From the NCBI RefSeq assembly GCF_037440165.1, contig NZ_JBBIUQ010000005.1:96363-160362 (forward strand): a stretch of DNA of 64,000 bases, read 5' to 3'. A model generated the notes under the pieces. It was given only the letters and a program-made list of their open reading frames with translations. It had not been told where the DNA came from and did not search any database. Made by a program: the position numbers and the translations under genes. This document shows positions 16,480-25,277 of the stretch, piece after piece. Position 1 is the stretch's first letter. Each line of letters opens with the position of its first letter. Origin of the DNA: Ignavibacterium sp037440165 (lineage in GTDB: Bacteria; Bacteroidota; Ignavibacteria; Ignavibacteriales; Ignavibacteriaceae).

Positions 16480-18138
16480 ATGATAACAGCCAAAAAAATT
16501 ATAAAAGCACCAACCGGAGCTGAACTTAACTGCAAAGGATGGATTCAGGAAGCAGCAATGAGAATGCTGATGAACAACCTCGATCCTGATGTTGCAGAGA
16601 AACCTGAAGAACTAATTGTTTACGGCGGAAAAGGGAAAGCAGCCAGAAACTGGGATTGCTTTGAGGCAATTGTTGAATCACTTAAAAATTTGGAAAATGA
16701 CGAAACTCTTCTTGTTCAATCCGGCAAACCTGTAGGAATATTAAAAACTCATACTAATGCACCCAGAGTTTTCATTTCCAATTCAATGCTTGTTCCTGAC
16801 TGGGCAACCTGGGATGAATTCAGAAGACTTGAAGCTTTGGGTTTAACAATGTATGGACAAATGACCGCCGGAAGCTGGATTTATATCGGAACACAAGGAA
16901 TTCTTCAGGGCACTTATGAAACATTTGCAGAATGCGCAAGAAAATTTTTTAACGGCTCGCTGAATGGAAAATTCGTTTTGACTGCCGGTTTAGGCGGAAT
17001 GGGTGGTGCTCAGCCACTTGCTGTTACATTTAATGGTGCAGCTTTCCTTGGAGTTGAAGTTGATAGATCAAGAGCTCAGAAAAGAATTGATACAGGTTAT
17101 CTTGATGTTCTTACAGACAATCTTGATGAAGCCCTTAACATTGTGTTGAAAGCAAAAGAAAAAGGTGAAGCAATTTCTGTTGGACTTATTGGAAATGCCG
17201 GAGAAGTTCATCCTGAGATTTTAAGAAGAGGAATAATTCCGGATGTAGTTACTGATCAAACATCCGCTCACGATACATTGAACGGTTATGTTCCTATGGG
17301 CATGAGTTTCGAAGAAGCACTTGAACTCAGAAAATCAGATCCTCAGAAATACATAAAACTCGCACAGAAAACCATCGTAAAACATGTTGAAGCAATGCTT
17401 GAATTTCAGAAAAGAGGTTCAATTGTTTTTGATTACGGAAATAACATTCGCGGCGAAGCTAAAGAAAATGGGTTAACAAATGCATTTGATATTCCCGGAT
17501 TCGTTCCTGAATTCATAAGACCCTTATTCTGTGATGGAAAAGGTCCTTTCAGATGGGCTGCACTAAGCGGTGATCCGAACGACATTTATGTTACTGATGA
17601 AGCAGTTAAACAAACATTTCCTGAAAACAAATTGCTGATTAACTGGATTGATATGGCTCAGAAGAAAGTTCACTTTCAGGGTTTGCCAGCGAGAATTTGC
17701 TGGTTAGGTTATGGTGAACGAGCGAAGATGGGAAAAATTTTTAACAGACTTGTTGCCGAAGGAAAAGTAAAAGCTCCTATTGTTATCGGAAGAGATCATC
17801 TTGATTGTGGTTCAGTTGCTTCACCAAACCGCGAAACAGAAGGAATGATTGACGGCAGTGATGCAATTGCAGACTGGCCAATTCTAAACGCACTGCTTAA
17901 TGCAATTGGTGGTGCAAGCTGGGTTTCAGTTCATCATGGAGGAGGAGTTGGAATTGGGAAATCCATCCACGCAGGAATGGTTATAGTTGCTGATGGTACT
18001 AAAGAAGCAGAAGAAAGGCTTGATCGGGTTCTGACATACGATCCTGCAATGGGAGTTATTCGTCACGCTGATGCCGGTTACCAACAGGCAATTGATAACG
18101 CAAAAAAATGGAATATTAAAATTCCAATGTTGAAATAA
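16480..18138 (+). CDS. hutU: Urocanate hydratase (urocanase)
   Basis: 552 residues, full length. It converts urocanate to imidazolonepropionate in histidine degradation using tightly bound NAD. Family blocks are clear: GWIQEAAMRMLMNNLDP near residue 20, YGGKGKAARNW near 46, QSGKPVGILKTH near 78, GLGGMGGAQPLAVT near 167, the catalytic-cysteine motif LPARICWLGYGER near 405-417, and VHHGGGVGIGKSIHAG near 482. No hutH, hutI or hutG is present nearby; it instead follows adenosine deaminase and a small unknown gene. Confidence 0.96.
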   Translation: MITAKKIIKAPTGAELNCKGWIQEAAMRMLMNNLDPDVAEKPEELIVYGGKGKAARNWDCFEAIVESLKNLENDETLLVQSGKPVGILKTHTNAPRVFISNSMLVPDWATWDEFRRLEALGLTMYGQMTAGSWIYIGTQGILQGTYETFAECARKFFNGSLNGKFVLTAGLGGMGGAQPLAVTFNGAAFLGVEVDRSRAQKRIDTGYLDVLTDNLDEALNIVLKAKEKGEAISVGLIGNAGEVHPEILRRGIIPDVVTDQTSAHDTLNGYVPMGMSFEEALELRKSDPQKYIKLAQKTIVKHVEAMLEFQKRGSIVFDYGNNIRGEAKENGLTNAFDIPGFVPEFIRPLFCDGKGPFRWAALSGDPNDIYVTDEAVKQTFPENKLLINWIDMAQKKVHFQGLPARICWLGYGERAKMGKIFNRLVAEGKVKAPIVIGRDHLDCGSVASPNRETEGMIDGSDAIADWPILNALLNAIGGASWVSVHHGGGVGIGKSIHAGMVIVADGTKEAEERLDRVLTYDPAMGVIRHADAGYQQAIDNAKKWNIKIPMLK

Positions 18139-18181
18139 AGAAACCTTACTATACAGTAATTTAAAACCAAAAGAGGTATCT

Positions 18182-19372
18182 ATGAAACTCAAAGTATTAA
18201 TAGCAGACAAATTTCCTGAAAAATATATTCAGGAATTAAGAGAACTTGACCTTGAAGTAATTTACGAACCCAAACTTGGTGAGAAAGATCTTCCCAAAGC
18301 TGCTGAAGATGTTGATATTCTTGTTGTTCGTTCAACAGTAGTAAATGAAGAAACAATTAACAATAGTAAAAAACTTAACTTGATAATTCGCGCCGGCTCA
18401 GGAGTTAACAACATTGCTATCTCAGCAGCAAACAAAATAGGTGTTTATGTTGCAAACTGTCCGGGAATGAATGCAGTCGCTGTGGCAGAATTAACAATCG
18501 GTTTAATGATTGCCCTTGACAGATTTATTCCTGATAATGTTTCAGATTTCAGAAATGGTGTTTGGAACAAAGACAAATATTCAAAGGGAAAAGGGTTGAA
18601 AGGTAAAACTCTTGGAATTATTGGAGTTGGAAACATTGGAAAAGAAGTTGCAAAGCGTGCTCTGGCTTTTGAAATGAATGTTTACGGAAAAGATATATCG
18701 AGAATTGAAGGAGTTCAGATAAAAGATTTTTCTGAAATGGATCAGCTTCTTCCATTGTGTGATATTGTTACAATTCACTTGCCTGCCACGCCTCAAACTA
18801 AAGGATTATTCAATAAACAAATGTTCAGCTATATGAAAGATGGGGCTTATCTTATAAATACCTCAAGGCATGATATAATAGTTGAAGAGGATTTACTTGA
18901 AGCAATAAAAGAAAAAAAACTTCGTGTTGCGCTTGATGTATTTAAAGACGAACCTGAAGGAAAAGCAGGAGAAGTTAAATCGCCTTTGCAGAACAATCCG
19001 AATATTTATGTAACTCATCATATTGGTGCATCAACAGAGCAGGCACAGGATGCAGTTGCAGAAGAAACTGTAAGAATAATAAAACATTATGTTCACAGTG
19101 GTGTTATTGACCATTGGGTAAACCGCGCTAAAGTTACGGATGCAAAATATCAATTGGTAGTTAAGCATTATGATAAACCCGGAGTGCTTGCAAGTGTGCT
19201 TGATGTAATCAGACAAGGAAACATTAACATTGAAGAGATTGAGAATATAATTTTTGAAGGCGGCATTGCTGCCTGCTGTACGATGAAGTTAAAACTTCCC
19301 GCAACTGCAGAGATGTTGAAACAGATAAGTGAAAATCCAAATGTGATAAGTGTAAGTCATGTTGAAATCTGA
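18182..19372 (+). CDS. D-2-hydroxyacid dehydrogenase with ACT domain (phosphoglycerate dehydrogenase-like)
   Basis: 396 residues. The NAD-binding GIIGVGNIGKEVAKRA (GxGxxG) is near residue 144, and the catalytic triad is in place: Arg in NTSRHD near 229, Glu in DEPEG near 259 and His in THHIGAST near 281. An ACT domain follows from about 325. The shape is that of short PGDH (SerA), which oxidises 3-phosphoglycerate for serine synthesis, but the usual ARGG after the strand is SRHD here. A longer SerA (44672-46255) also exists, so this one may have another hydroxyacid substrate. AGAGG precedes the ATG at 18182. Confidence 0.82.
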   Translation: MKLKVLIADKFPEKYIQELRELDLEVIYEPKLGEKDLPKAAEDVDILVVRSTVVNEETINNSKKLNLIIRAGSGVNNIAISAANKIGVYVANCPGMNAVAVAELTIGLMIALDRFIPDNVSDFRNGVWNKDKYSKGKGLKGKTLGIIGVGNIGKEVAKRALAFEMNVYGKDISRIEGVQIKDFSEMDQLLPLCDIVTIHLPATPQTKGLFNKQMFSYMKDGAYLINTSRHDIIVEEDLLEAIKEKKLRVALDVFKDEPEGKAGEVKSPLQNNPNIYVTHHIGASTEQAQDAVAEETVRIIKHYVHSGVIDHWVNRAKVTDAKYQLVVKHYDKPGVLASVLDVIRQGNINIEEIENIIFEGGIAACCTMKLKLPATAEMLKQISENPNVISVSHVEI

Positions 19373-19381
19373 TTTCCAGAT

Positions 19382-19414
19382 AGCAGTCAGAAGTTAAGCA
19401 TACTTCTGACTGCT
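19382..19414 (+). terminator. Hairpin after the PGDH-like gene
   Basis: A perfect 13-bp inverted repeat (AGCAGTCAGAAGT 19382-19394, ACTTCTGACTGCT 19402-19414) has a 7-nt loop. No T-run follows, so it could terminate by another means, protect an mRNA end, or be a site of its own. It lies 18 nt before the next gene. Confidence 0.55.
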
Positions 19415-19432
19415 CCATTATAACTCACATTT

Positions 19433-19876
19433 ATGCCCAAAATAATAACTTCAGACAGCACATATCTTAATCACTCAATTGTAAAAGTCTGGGAAGTAAT
19501 TTCAGATTTTAATTCCTATAAAAAATGGTGGCCAGCAGTAGTTAATTTAGAAGTATTGAATACTAGTCCGCAAATAATTGGAAGCACATTGGTTGCTAAA
19601 CCTTTTAATGGTCGTTCATTTTCCATTAAAGCGGTGGAAGAAAAACCGTTCTCTGAAATAAAGTTAAATTATTTCGAAGGAATTTATTCCGGTGACGGTA
19701 GATGGATTCTCGAAAGCGTGAATGGTAAGAGGAAACTAACTTACGAAGTAGATTTGTTGATTACAGATAAGTTTACAATAGTAATTGCCCGGATAGTGTC
19801 CGTTTCTAAAATCCACTCATTAATCTTCAGAAAAATTTTCAGAAGTTTAGAAAAGTATTTAGAAGAGTTGAAATAA
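19433..19876 (+). CDS. SRPBCC superfamily protein (START-like fold)
   Basis: 147 residues. The pattern is typical of the polyketide cyclase/START-like barrel: N-terminal strand and helix (ITSDSTYLNHSIVKVWEVISDFNSYKKWWPAV), alternating strands, and a long C-terminal helix (VSKIHSLIFRKIFRSLEKYLEEL). The ligand is unknown. No Shine-Dalgarno is visible before the ATG, and a strong hairpin lies just upstream, so expression may be uncoupled from the dehydrogenase. It converges with the gene at 19879, with stops 2 nt apart. Confidence 0.7.
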   Translation: MPKIITSDSTYLNHSIVKVWEVISDFNSYKKWWPAVVNLEVLNTSPQIIGSTLVAKPFNGRSFSIKAVEEKPFSEIKLNYFEGIYSGDGRWILESVNGKRKLTYEVDLLITDKFTIVIARIVSVSKIHSLIFRKIFRSLEKYLEELK

Positions 19877-19878
19877 AG

Positions 19879-20640
19879 TTAAACGAATTTTATTTCGAAT
19901 AAATCTTTGGTTATTCCGTGATAGTATGGAAGCTGAAGTAATAATTTAATTCCTTCGAGATCCTGATCTTCAAGATCGAAAATTACATGTTGCATATTAA
20001 CTGAAATAAAGTCAACTGACTGCTGCGGATAATCTTTGAGCAAATGGTTAAAAGAATCAGGATGGCCTTCAACAAAATCATTACGATGTTTAATCACAAA
20101 TGATTTAAGAATCTCTTCATTTTTTGATGCTAAAAGGAAGTTAACATAAGGAGCATTAATCAGCTCAATAATTTCCTCCGCAAAGCTCAATCCGTTAAGG
20201 AATAATTCCTTTTCATAATTTTCATCACCAGCAATAAGAATATTTTCATCCTGTAACATAAATTCAGGAGTAACTAATCTCGGCGTAATATCAACATCAT
20301 ACATTTCCTTAAATAGTATTTTACTGAGCAGTGCTTCGTTGGAAGAGATGTCTCCCTTTAAAAATAATTTATCGATGGTTGTTTGGTTTTCCTTAAAATG
20401 CAAATAAGCATTTGAGAGCAGAGCATTAAAAGAAATTCCGAGCTCGGCTGAAACAAATAAATCTTTATGTGTAATAAGATCCATACTCGGAATAAAGCCA
20501 ATTGAATTTTCTTCAGTTCTTATCTTTCTTGAAATCAGAGCAGAAGAAAGAAACTGGTGACTTATCTCTGTATTTTCAGAAAGTTCTGATAAGAAAACTT
20601 TCGAAAAAATATTTTGCGGAAGATAAATTTTAGTGCTCAT
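19879..20640 (-). CDS. Divergent MqnA/MqnD-like periplasmic-binding-fold protein
   Basis: 253 residues. The order of blocks follows the MqnA family (chorismate dehydratase of the futalosine menaquinone pathway): GFIPSMDLITHKDLF at 48-62, ELGISFNALLSNAYLHF at 66-82, a DISSNEALLSKILF segment near 95 equivalent to the DxxSxTS block, NILIAGDENYE near 133 and FAEEIIELINAPYVNFLLA near 152. Several positions normally conserved are replaced, so activity is doubtful. No other mqn genes are near. It lies between a convergent SRPBCC gene and the rplS terminator. Function is inference from fold-level similarity. Confidence 0.55.
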   Translation of the reverse strand: MSTKIYLPQNIFSKVFLSELSENTEISHQFLSSALISRKIRTEENSIGFIPSMDLITHKDLFVSAELGISFNALLSNAYLHFKENQTTIDKLFLKGDISSNEALLSKILFKEMYDVDITPRLVTPEFMLQDENILIAGDENYEKELFLNGLSFAEEIIELINAPYVNFLLASKNEEILKSFVIKHRNDFVEGHPDSFNHLLKDYPQQSVDFISVNMQHVIFDLEDQDLEGIKLLLQLPYYHGITKDLFEIKFV

Positions 20641-20648
20641 AAAAACTT

Positions 20649-20672
20649 AAAGCCGCTTTTGAAAGCGGCTTT
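20649..20672 (-). terminator. Hairpin terminator of the ffh-rplS operon
   Basis: An 11-bp perfect inverted repeat (AAAGCCGCTTT 20649-20659, AAAGCGGCTTT 20662-20672) closes just 7 nt after the rplS stop and 9 nt before the next gene's start. A short T-rich stretch follows on the minus strand. Confidence 0.8.
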
Positions 20673-20678
20673 ATCAGA

Positions 20679-21023
20679 TTAAGGATTTTTACTTTTAATC
20701 TTGGCGGCTTTACCAGATAACTTTCTTAAATAATAAAGCTTAGCTCTCCTTACGCTTCCCTCTTTAATGAGTTCCACTTTAGCAATTTTGGGAGAGTTAA
20801 ACGGGAAGATTCTTTCAACACCAACACCACTGGAAATTTTTCTTACAGTGAAAGTCTTGTTTAATCCCGTTCCTCTGATGCTTATAACATCACCTTCGAA
20901 AGGCTGTATTCTTTCTTTTTCACCTTCGATTACTCTAACATGAACACGGATTCTATCACCCGTATTAAATTTAGGTATATCAGTTCTTATTTGATCCGAT
21001 ACAACATTATTCAAGTCGATCAT
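20679..21023 (-). CDS. rplS: 50S ribosomal protein L19
   Basis: 114 residues, normal length. L19 signatures are present: FNTGDRIRVHVRVIEGEKERIQ near residue 20, FEGDVISIRGTGLNKTFTVRKIS near 42 and GVGVERIFPFNSPKIAKVELIKEGSVRRAKLYYLR. It sits at the 30S/50S interface. ATG start with GGAG upstream. Last gene of the ffh-rpsP-khpA-rimM-trmD-rplS block. Confidence 0.97.
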   Translation of the reverse strand: MIDLNNVVSDQIRTDIPKFNTGDRIRVHVRVIEGEKERIQPFEGDVISIRGTGLNKTFTVRKISSGVGVERIFPFNSPKIAKVELIKEGSVRRAKLYYLRKLSGKAAKIKSKNP

Positions 21024-21034
21024 TTCATTCTCCG

Positions 21035-21709
21035 CTAATTATTATAATTTTTCCATTTCTCTGTTAAAATTTTTGATTGTTCTTCTTTCCACTTTTTAAT
21101 TTCTTTTTCATTACCCGAAAGAAGAACCTCAGGGACTTTCATTCCACGATATTCTGCTGGTCGTGTATAGTAAGGAGCTTCGACATATTCTCCATCCTGA
21201 AAAGAGTCATCTAAAGCAGCTTCGCTGTCATTCAAAACGCCGGGAATAAGACGAATAACTGCATCAATAATAATCAGTGCAGGTAATTCTCCGCCGGTTA
21301 AAACAAATTTCCCAATTGATATTTCATCAGTTGCGAAACGCTGTCTCACACGGTCATCAATTTCTTTATAATGACCAGCAATAATAATTATGTTCTTAGC
21401 AAGTGAAAGTTTGTTCGCATATTTCTGATTAAAAATTTTACCCTTTGGTGTAGTAAAAATTATGTGATCGTATTTCTTTTCACTTTGCAATTTTTCAATA
21501 CATTCAAAGAACGGCTCTGGTTTAAGAATCATTCCCGGACCGCCGCCAAACGGCTTGTCATCAATTTGCTTATGTTTATTAAAAGCATAATCACGAAGAT
21601 TATGAACCTTAATTTCAACCTTCATCTTATTCTGAGCCCTTTTCAAAATACTTGAATTTAAAGGACTCTGAAGCAACTCCGGTACTGCAGAAATAATATC
21701 AATCCTCAT
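21035..21709 (-). CDS. trmD: tRNA (guanine37-N1)-methyltransferase
   Basis: 224 residues from the ATG at 21709 (another ATG immediately precedes it, and a GTG further up is unlikely). It methylates G37 of tRNAs with S-adenosylmethionine to prevent frameshifting. The trefoil-knot SAM site is seen in IIIAGHYKEIDDR near 111 and SIGKFVLTGGELPALIIIDAV near 130. DKPFGGGPGMILKPEP near residue 51 is the G36-G37 recognition loop. The start overlaps the end of rimM by about 11 nt, so the two are translationally coupled. Confidence 0.96.
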   Translation of the reverse strand: MRIDIISAVPELLQSPLNSSILKRAQNKMKVEIKVHNLRDYAFNKHKQIDDKPFGGGPGMILKPEPFFECIEKLQSEKKYDHIIFTTPKGKIFNQKYANKLSLAKNIIIIAGHYKEIDDRVRQRFATDEISIGKFVLTGGELPALIIIDAVIRLIPGVLNDSEAALDDSFQDGEYVEAPYYTRPAEYRGMKVPEVLLSGNEKEIKKWKEEQSKILTEKWKNYNN

Positions 21710-22214
21710 CATCGCAAATTCCACTATCAGCTTTTACAAAAATAATTTTTTCTCCGGGATTAATCTCTTCAAAAAATTTAAGAACAAAAGGTAAAAGTTT
21801 TACTTTTTTATCTTCAGTAATTAACTCCAGAATGTCATTAGCAGGAGTTGATAATACATCTTTAACTTCACCTAAAAATTTATCCAAACAATAAACCTTA
21901 CAACCTATAAGATCGTGTATGTAGAAAGAATCATCATCTAAAGGCAACAAATCAGATTGCTTCAGATAAATTTCTCTACCTATGAAAACAGACAATTCTC
22001 TTTCAGCAGAAAAATTTTTCAGCTTTATTAGATAATTCTCACCCCGCTTTAAAACATTCTCAATAAAAAACTTTTTCTTACTGCCCCAAAAATCAACCAA
22101 GATAAAATCAGTAGTAAATAGTTTCTCAGGATGATCAGTAAAAAGTTTTAACTTTAACAAACCATCTTTAACAGAAACAGAAACTACTTTAGCAATAAGA
22201 AAAAACTCATCCAA
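21699..22214 (-). CDS. rimM: Ribosome maturation factor RimM
   Basis: 171 residues. It binds S19 and assists 30S head assembly. The N-terminal RimM barrel begins FLIAKVVSVSVKDGLLKLKLFTDHPEKL, and the C-terminal PRC barrel includes YIHDLIGCKVYCLDKFLGEVKDVLSTPANDILEL near 93-125, followed by LLPFVLKFFEEINPGEKIIFV. N-terminal GxxHGxxG-type residues are poorly conserved. The operon position between khpA and trmD is the standard one. Confidence 0.92.
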   Translation of the reverse strand: MDEFFLIAKVVSVSVKDGLLKLKLFTDHPEKLFTTDFILVDFWGSKKKFFIENVLKRGENYLIKLKNFSAERELSVFIGREIYLKQSDLLPLDDDSFYIHDLIGCKVYCLDKFLGEVKDVLSTPANDILELITEDKKVKLLPFVLKFFEEINPGEKIIFVKADSGICDDED

Positions 22215-22224
22215 GACTTAATAA

Positions 22225-22458
22225 TTAATCTTCAATTTCCAAAACAGCGCGTTTACCATCTTTAGCTGCTATCGCAGTAAGCAGAGTTCTCATTGCTTGA
22301 GCAGTTTTACCTTGTTTGCCGATAACTTTACCGACATCTTCAGGTTTTACTTTCAAAGAAAGAACAACTTTCTTTTCTTCAACTGCTTTTTCTTCAACAA
22401 CAACGCCATCCGGGTGGTCAACCAGATGTTTGGCAATGAATTCAACGAATTCTTTCAT
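22225..22458 (-). CDS. khpA: KH-domain RNA-binding protein (KhpA/YlqC)
   Basis: 77 residues. It is a single KH domain with the GKxGxxG-type loop VGKVIGKQGKTAQAMRTLL near residue 43, and the N-terminal FVEFIAKHLVDHPDGV and C-terminal ending LEIED typical of KhpA. It binds RNA, often with KhpB. GGAGG lies at good spacing before the ATG. The 131-bp gap to rpsP (22459-22589) contains only an imperfect 8-bp inverted repeat of unclear meaning. Confidence 0.92.
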   Translation of the reverse strand: MKEFVEFIAKHLVDHPDGVVVEEKAVEEKKVVLSLKVKPEDVGKVIGKQGKTAQAMRTLLTAIAAKDGKRAVLEIED

Positions 22459-22589
22459 AGCAGTGCCTCCTAAGCTTGATACAGGTGCTTATGTAATTAT
22501 GTACAGAATTCCGTGAAAAAATAATTACATTTTTTCAACAGTGTTCAGAAGCGCACCCTTAACTTCTGCTGTACAATCAGAAAACCAAA

Positions 22590-22991
22590 TTAGTTTGCAG
22601 GTGCTTCTGTTTTTTGTTCTTCCGAAGCAGCTTTCTTTTTCTTCTTAGTTTGTTTTTTCTGAGCGCTGGCTTCTTTTAATTTCTGCCAGTTATGAATTTC
22701 AGCTTCAACTTTATCCTGCGGAAATCCTTTTTTCTCAAGATGTCGTTTGAGTAATATGCCCTTCTGACTTAATAAACTACGCACTGTTAAAGTTGGTATT
22801 GCACCGCAATTTAACCAGTAGTTCACTCTGTCCTCTTTCAAATCAATTGTGTGAGGATTAGTCAGAGGATTGTATATTCCAACCGCTTCAATAAATTTCC
22901 CATCTCTTGGTGAACGGGAATCCGCAGCAACAATTTTATAGATGGGTTGTTTCTTTTTACCCATTCTTCTGAGTCTTAACTTAACAGCCAA
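22590..22991 (-). CDS. rpsP: 30S ribosomal protein S16 (TTG start)
   Basis: 133 residues, longer than the usual ~85 because of a Lys/Gln/Ala-rich C-terminal tail after about residue 95. The S16 core is clear: VKLRLRRMGKKKQPIYKIVAADSR at the N-terminus, GKFIEAVGIYNPL and WLNCGAIPTLTVRSLL. The start is TTG at 22991, with GGAGGT 5 nt upstream; it gives exactly the conserved MAVKLRL start and no ATG is available. It follows ffh in the standard order. Confidence 0.96.
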   Translation of the reverse strand: MAVKLRLRRMGKKKQPIYKIVAADSRSPRDGKFIEAVGIYNPLTNPHTIDLKEDRVNYWLNCGAIPTLTVRSLLSQKGILLKRHLEKKGFPQDKVEAEIHNWQKLKEASAQKKQTKKKKKAASEEQKTEAPAN

Positions 22992-23018
22992 GTTTTACCT
23001 CCGGTAATTATATCGTTA

Positions 23019-24344
23019 TCAATTAAATTTAAAATTTTTATTCGATGAGTTGAAAAATCCTTTTTTGTTCATCATACTCATCATTCTTTGCATTTCCTGA
23101 AACTGTTTGATCAAACGATTCACATCCTGAATTGAAGTACCGCTCCCTCTGGCAATTCTTTTTCTTCTGCTGCCATTGAGCACTTTAGGATTTTCTCTTT
23201 CTTCTCTTGTCATTGAACTTATTATGGCTTCTACTTTAACTAAAGCTTTGTCGTCAATCTGAGCATTTTTTATCTGAGAACCAAGTCCGGGAATCATTCC
23301 AATCAAGCTTGACAAAGAACCCATTTTCTTTATGAGTTTAATTTGCTTAAGAAAATCTTCAAAATCAAATTTATTTTTTCTTAATTTTTCTTCCATTCGC
23401 TTTGCTTCAAGCTCATCTATAGTTTCCTGAGCTTTTTCAACAAGTGATATTATATCACCTTTGCCTAAAATTCTGGAAGCTAAGCGATCTGGATAAAAAA
23501 CATCTAAGTTTTCTAATTTTTCACCATTTGAAACAAACTTAATTGGTTTGCCAACCACTGACCTGATTGAAATTGCAGCACCGCCTCTTGCATCACCATC
23601 AAGTTTGGAAAGAATTATTCCATCAAAATTTACAGTTTCATTAAAAGCTTTAGCTGAGTTAACCGCATCCTGCCCTGTCATGGAATCAACAACAAATAGT
23701 GTTTCTGTAGGTTTAACAATCTCTTTAATATCAGCAACTTCTTTCATCATTTCATCATCAACATGAAGTCGTCCGGCTGTGTCAATTATAACAGTATCAA
23801 AACCATTTTCTTTTGCATATTTCAAAGACTCAGAGGCAACCAATCTTGCATCTTTCTGTTCCAGAGAAAATACCGGAACATCAATTTGCTGACCTAAGAT
23901 TTTTAACTGTTCAATTGCTGCAGGTCTGTAGATATCAGCAGCAACAAGAAGAATTTTTCTTTTTCTTTCTTTTAATCTTTTGGCAAGCTTTGCTGAGAAT
24001 GTTGTTTTACCTGAGCCCTGAAGTCCAACTACCAAAATTGAAGTGATGCCAGTTGGACTTAATGTAATTTCAGAATGTCCACCGCCGAGTAAAACTACAA
24101 GCTCATCGTAAATAATTTTTGTGATGAGTTGTCCTGGCGTAATTGAAGCAATAACTTCTTTACCTAAAGCTTTCTCTTTAACTTTTTCAATAAATTCTTT
24201 TGCTACTTTGTAATTAACATCTGCATCTAGAAGAATTCTGCGAATCTCACGAAGGGTATCAGAAATGTTTGCTTCGGTAAGTTTTCCCTGACCAGTTATT
24301 TTTTTGAGAGCAGCATCTAATTTTAACGATAATTCTTCAAACAT
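23019..24344 (-). CDS. ffh: Signal recognition particle protein Ffh (SRP54)
   Basis: 441 residues. It binds 4.5S RNA and signal sequences and, with FtsY, targets membrane proteins. The N domain precedes the GTPase G domain with GLQGSGKTTFSAKLAKRL near residue 106, DTAGRLHVDDEM near 187 and KLDGDARGGAAIS near 246. The C-terminal M domain is methionine-rich (FQEMQRMMSMMNKKG) with RRKRIARGSGTSIQDVNRLI near residue 393. ATG start. First gene of the translation block, directly downstream of the ATP synthase gamma gene. Confidence 0.97.
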   Translation of the reverse strand: MFEELSLKLDAALKKITGQGKLTEANISDTLREIRRILLDADVNYKVAKEFIEKVKEKALGKEVIASITPGQLITKIIYDELVVLLGGGHSEITLSPTGITSILVVGLQGSGKTTFSAKLAKRLKERKRKILLVAADIYRPAAIEQLKILGQQIDVPVFSLEQKDARLVASESLKYAKENGFDTVIIDTAGRLHVDDEMMKEVADIKEIVKPTETLFVVDSMTGQDAVNSAKAFNETVNFDGIILSKLDGDARGGAAISIRSVVGKPIKFVSNGEKLENLDVFYPDRLASRILGKGDIISLVEKAQETIDELEAKRMEEKLRKNKFDFEDFLKQIKLIKKMGSLSSLIGMIPGLGSQIKNAQIDDKALVKVEAIISSMTREERENPKVLNGSRRKRIARGSGTSIQDVNRLIKQFQEMQRMMSMMNKKGFFNSSNKNFKFN

Positions 24345-24382
24345 ATTCTCAGCACCTTTCTATTCATATCACTACTTTATTG

Positions 24383-25261
24383 TCAACTTGCCTTTAATGC
24401 ATTAGCACCAGATACAATTTCAAGTATCTCTTTTGTAATTGCAGCTTGTCGCTCTTTGTTATATTTAAGATTGAGAGTGCGAATCAATTCTTTCGCATTC
24501 GTTGTTGCGTTATCCATTGCGGTCATTCTTGCAGCAAACTCAGCAGCATTTGATTCCAGCAGAACTCTCCAAAGCTGTGCTTTAAGATGTTTTGGAATCA
24601 GATATTCAAATATTGATGTCTGATCTGGTTCGTAAATGTAATTGGCTTCAGAATGACTTTCGGATTTATTACTCTCATCAATCGGAATAGGCAGAAACTG
24701 TTCAACTACAATTTTCTGCTGAATTATTGATTTAAACTCGTTGAATATCAAAATAACCTTATCAAATTCACCATTGAGAAAACCGGCGATCAGCTGAACA
24801 GATAATCTCTGAGCAACCGAGTAGTTTAATGATGCAAAAATTCCTGGAAATTTCTGAACGACATTATAGTTTCGTTTTGAAAAATAATCAGAACCTTTTT
24901 TACCTAAACAAAATAAACTATGAGAAATATTCTGCTGCTGAAGTTCTTCCTGAATATAGCGGCTTGCTTCACGAATGATATTAGTGTTGAATGCACCGCA
25001 AAGTCCTCTGTCAGCAGTTACAACAACAACAGCAACATTTTTAACTTCGCGGGGAATGAATAACGGATTGCTCATCAATTCATCATTATTGGCAAGATGT
25101 GCAAGCAGTGTCTGAATTTTCTTCGCATAAGGTCTTGCATTTATTATCGCTTCAGTAGCACGACGCAATTTTGCAGCAGCAACCATCTTCATTGCTTTGG
25201 TAATCTGCTGAGTGCTTTTAACACCTTTAATTCTTTGCTTTATGTCTCTTAATGTTGCCAT
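24383..25261 (-). CDS. atpG: F-type ATP synthase gamma subunit
   Basis: 292 residues. This is the central rotor shaft of F1. The N-terminal helix ATLRDIKQRIKGVKSTQQITKAMKMVAAAKLRRA and the C-terminal helix FAARMTAMDNATTNAKELIRTLNLKYNKERQAAITKEILEIVSGA are both classical. It is the last ATPase gene here; beta and epsilon do not follow, and ffh comes next. Confidence 0.97.
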   Translation of the reverse strand: MATLRDIKQRIKGVKSTQQITKAMKMVAAAKLRRATEAIINARPYAKKIQTLLAHLANNDELMSNPLFIPREVKNVAVVVVTADRGLCGAFNTNIIREASRYIQEELQQQNISHSLFCLGKKGSDYFSKRNYNVVQKFPGIFASLNYSVAQRLSVQLIAGFLNGEFDKVILIFNEFKSIIQQKIVVEQFLPIPIDESNKSESHSEANYIYEPDQTSIFEYLIPKHLKAQLWRVLLESNAAEFAARMTAMDNATTNAKELIRTLNLKYNKERQAAITKEILEIVSGANALKAS

Positions 25262-25277
25262 TCAGTTACTAAATCAA

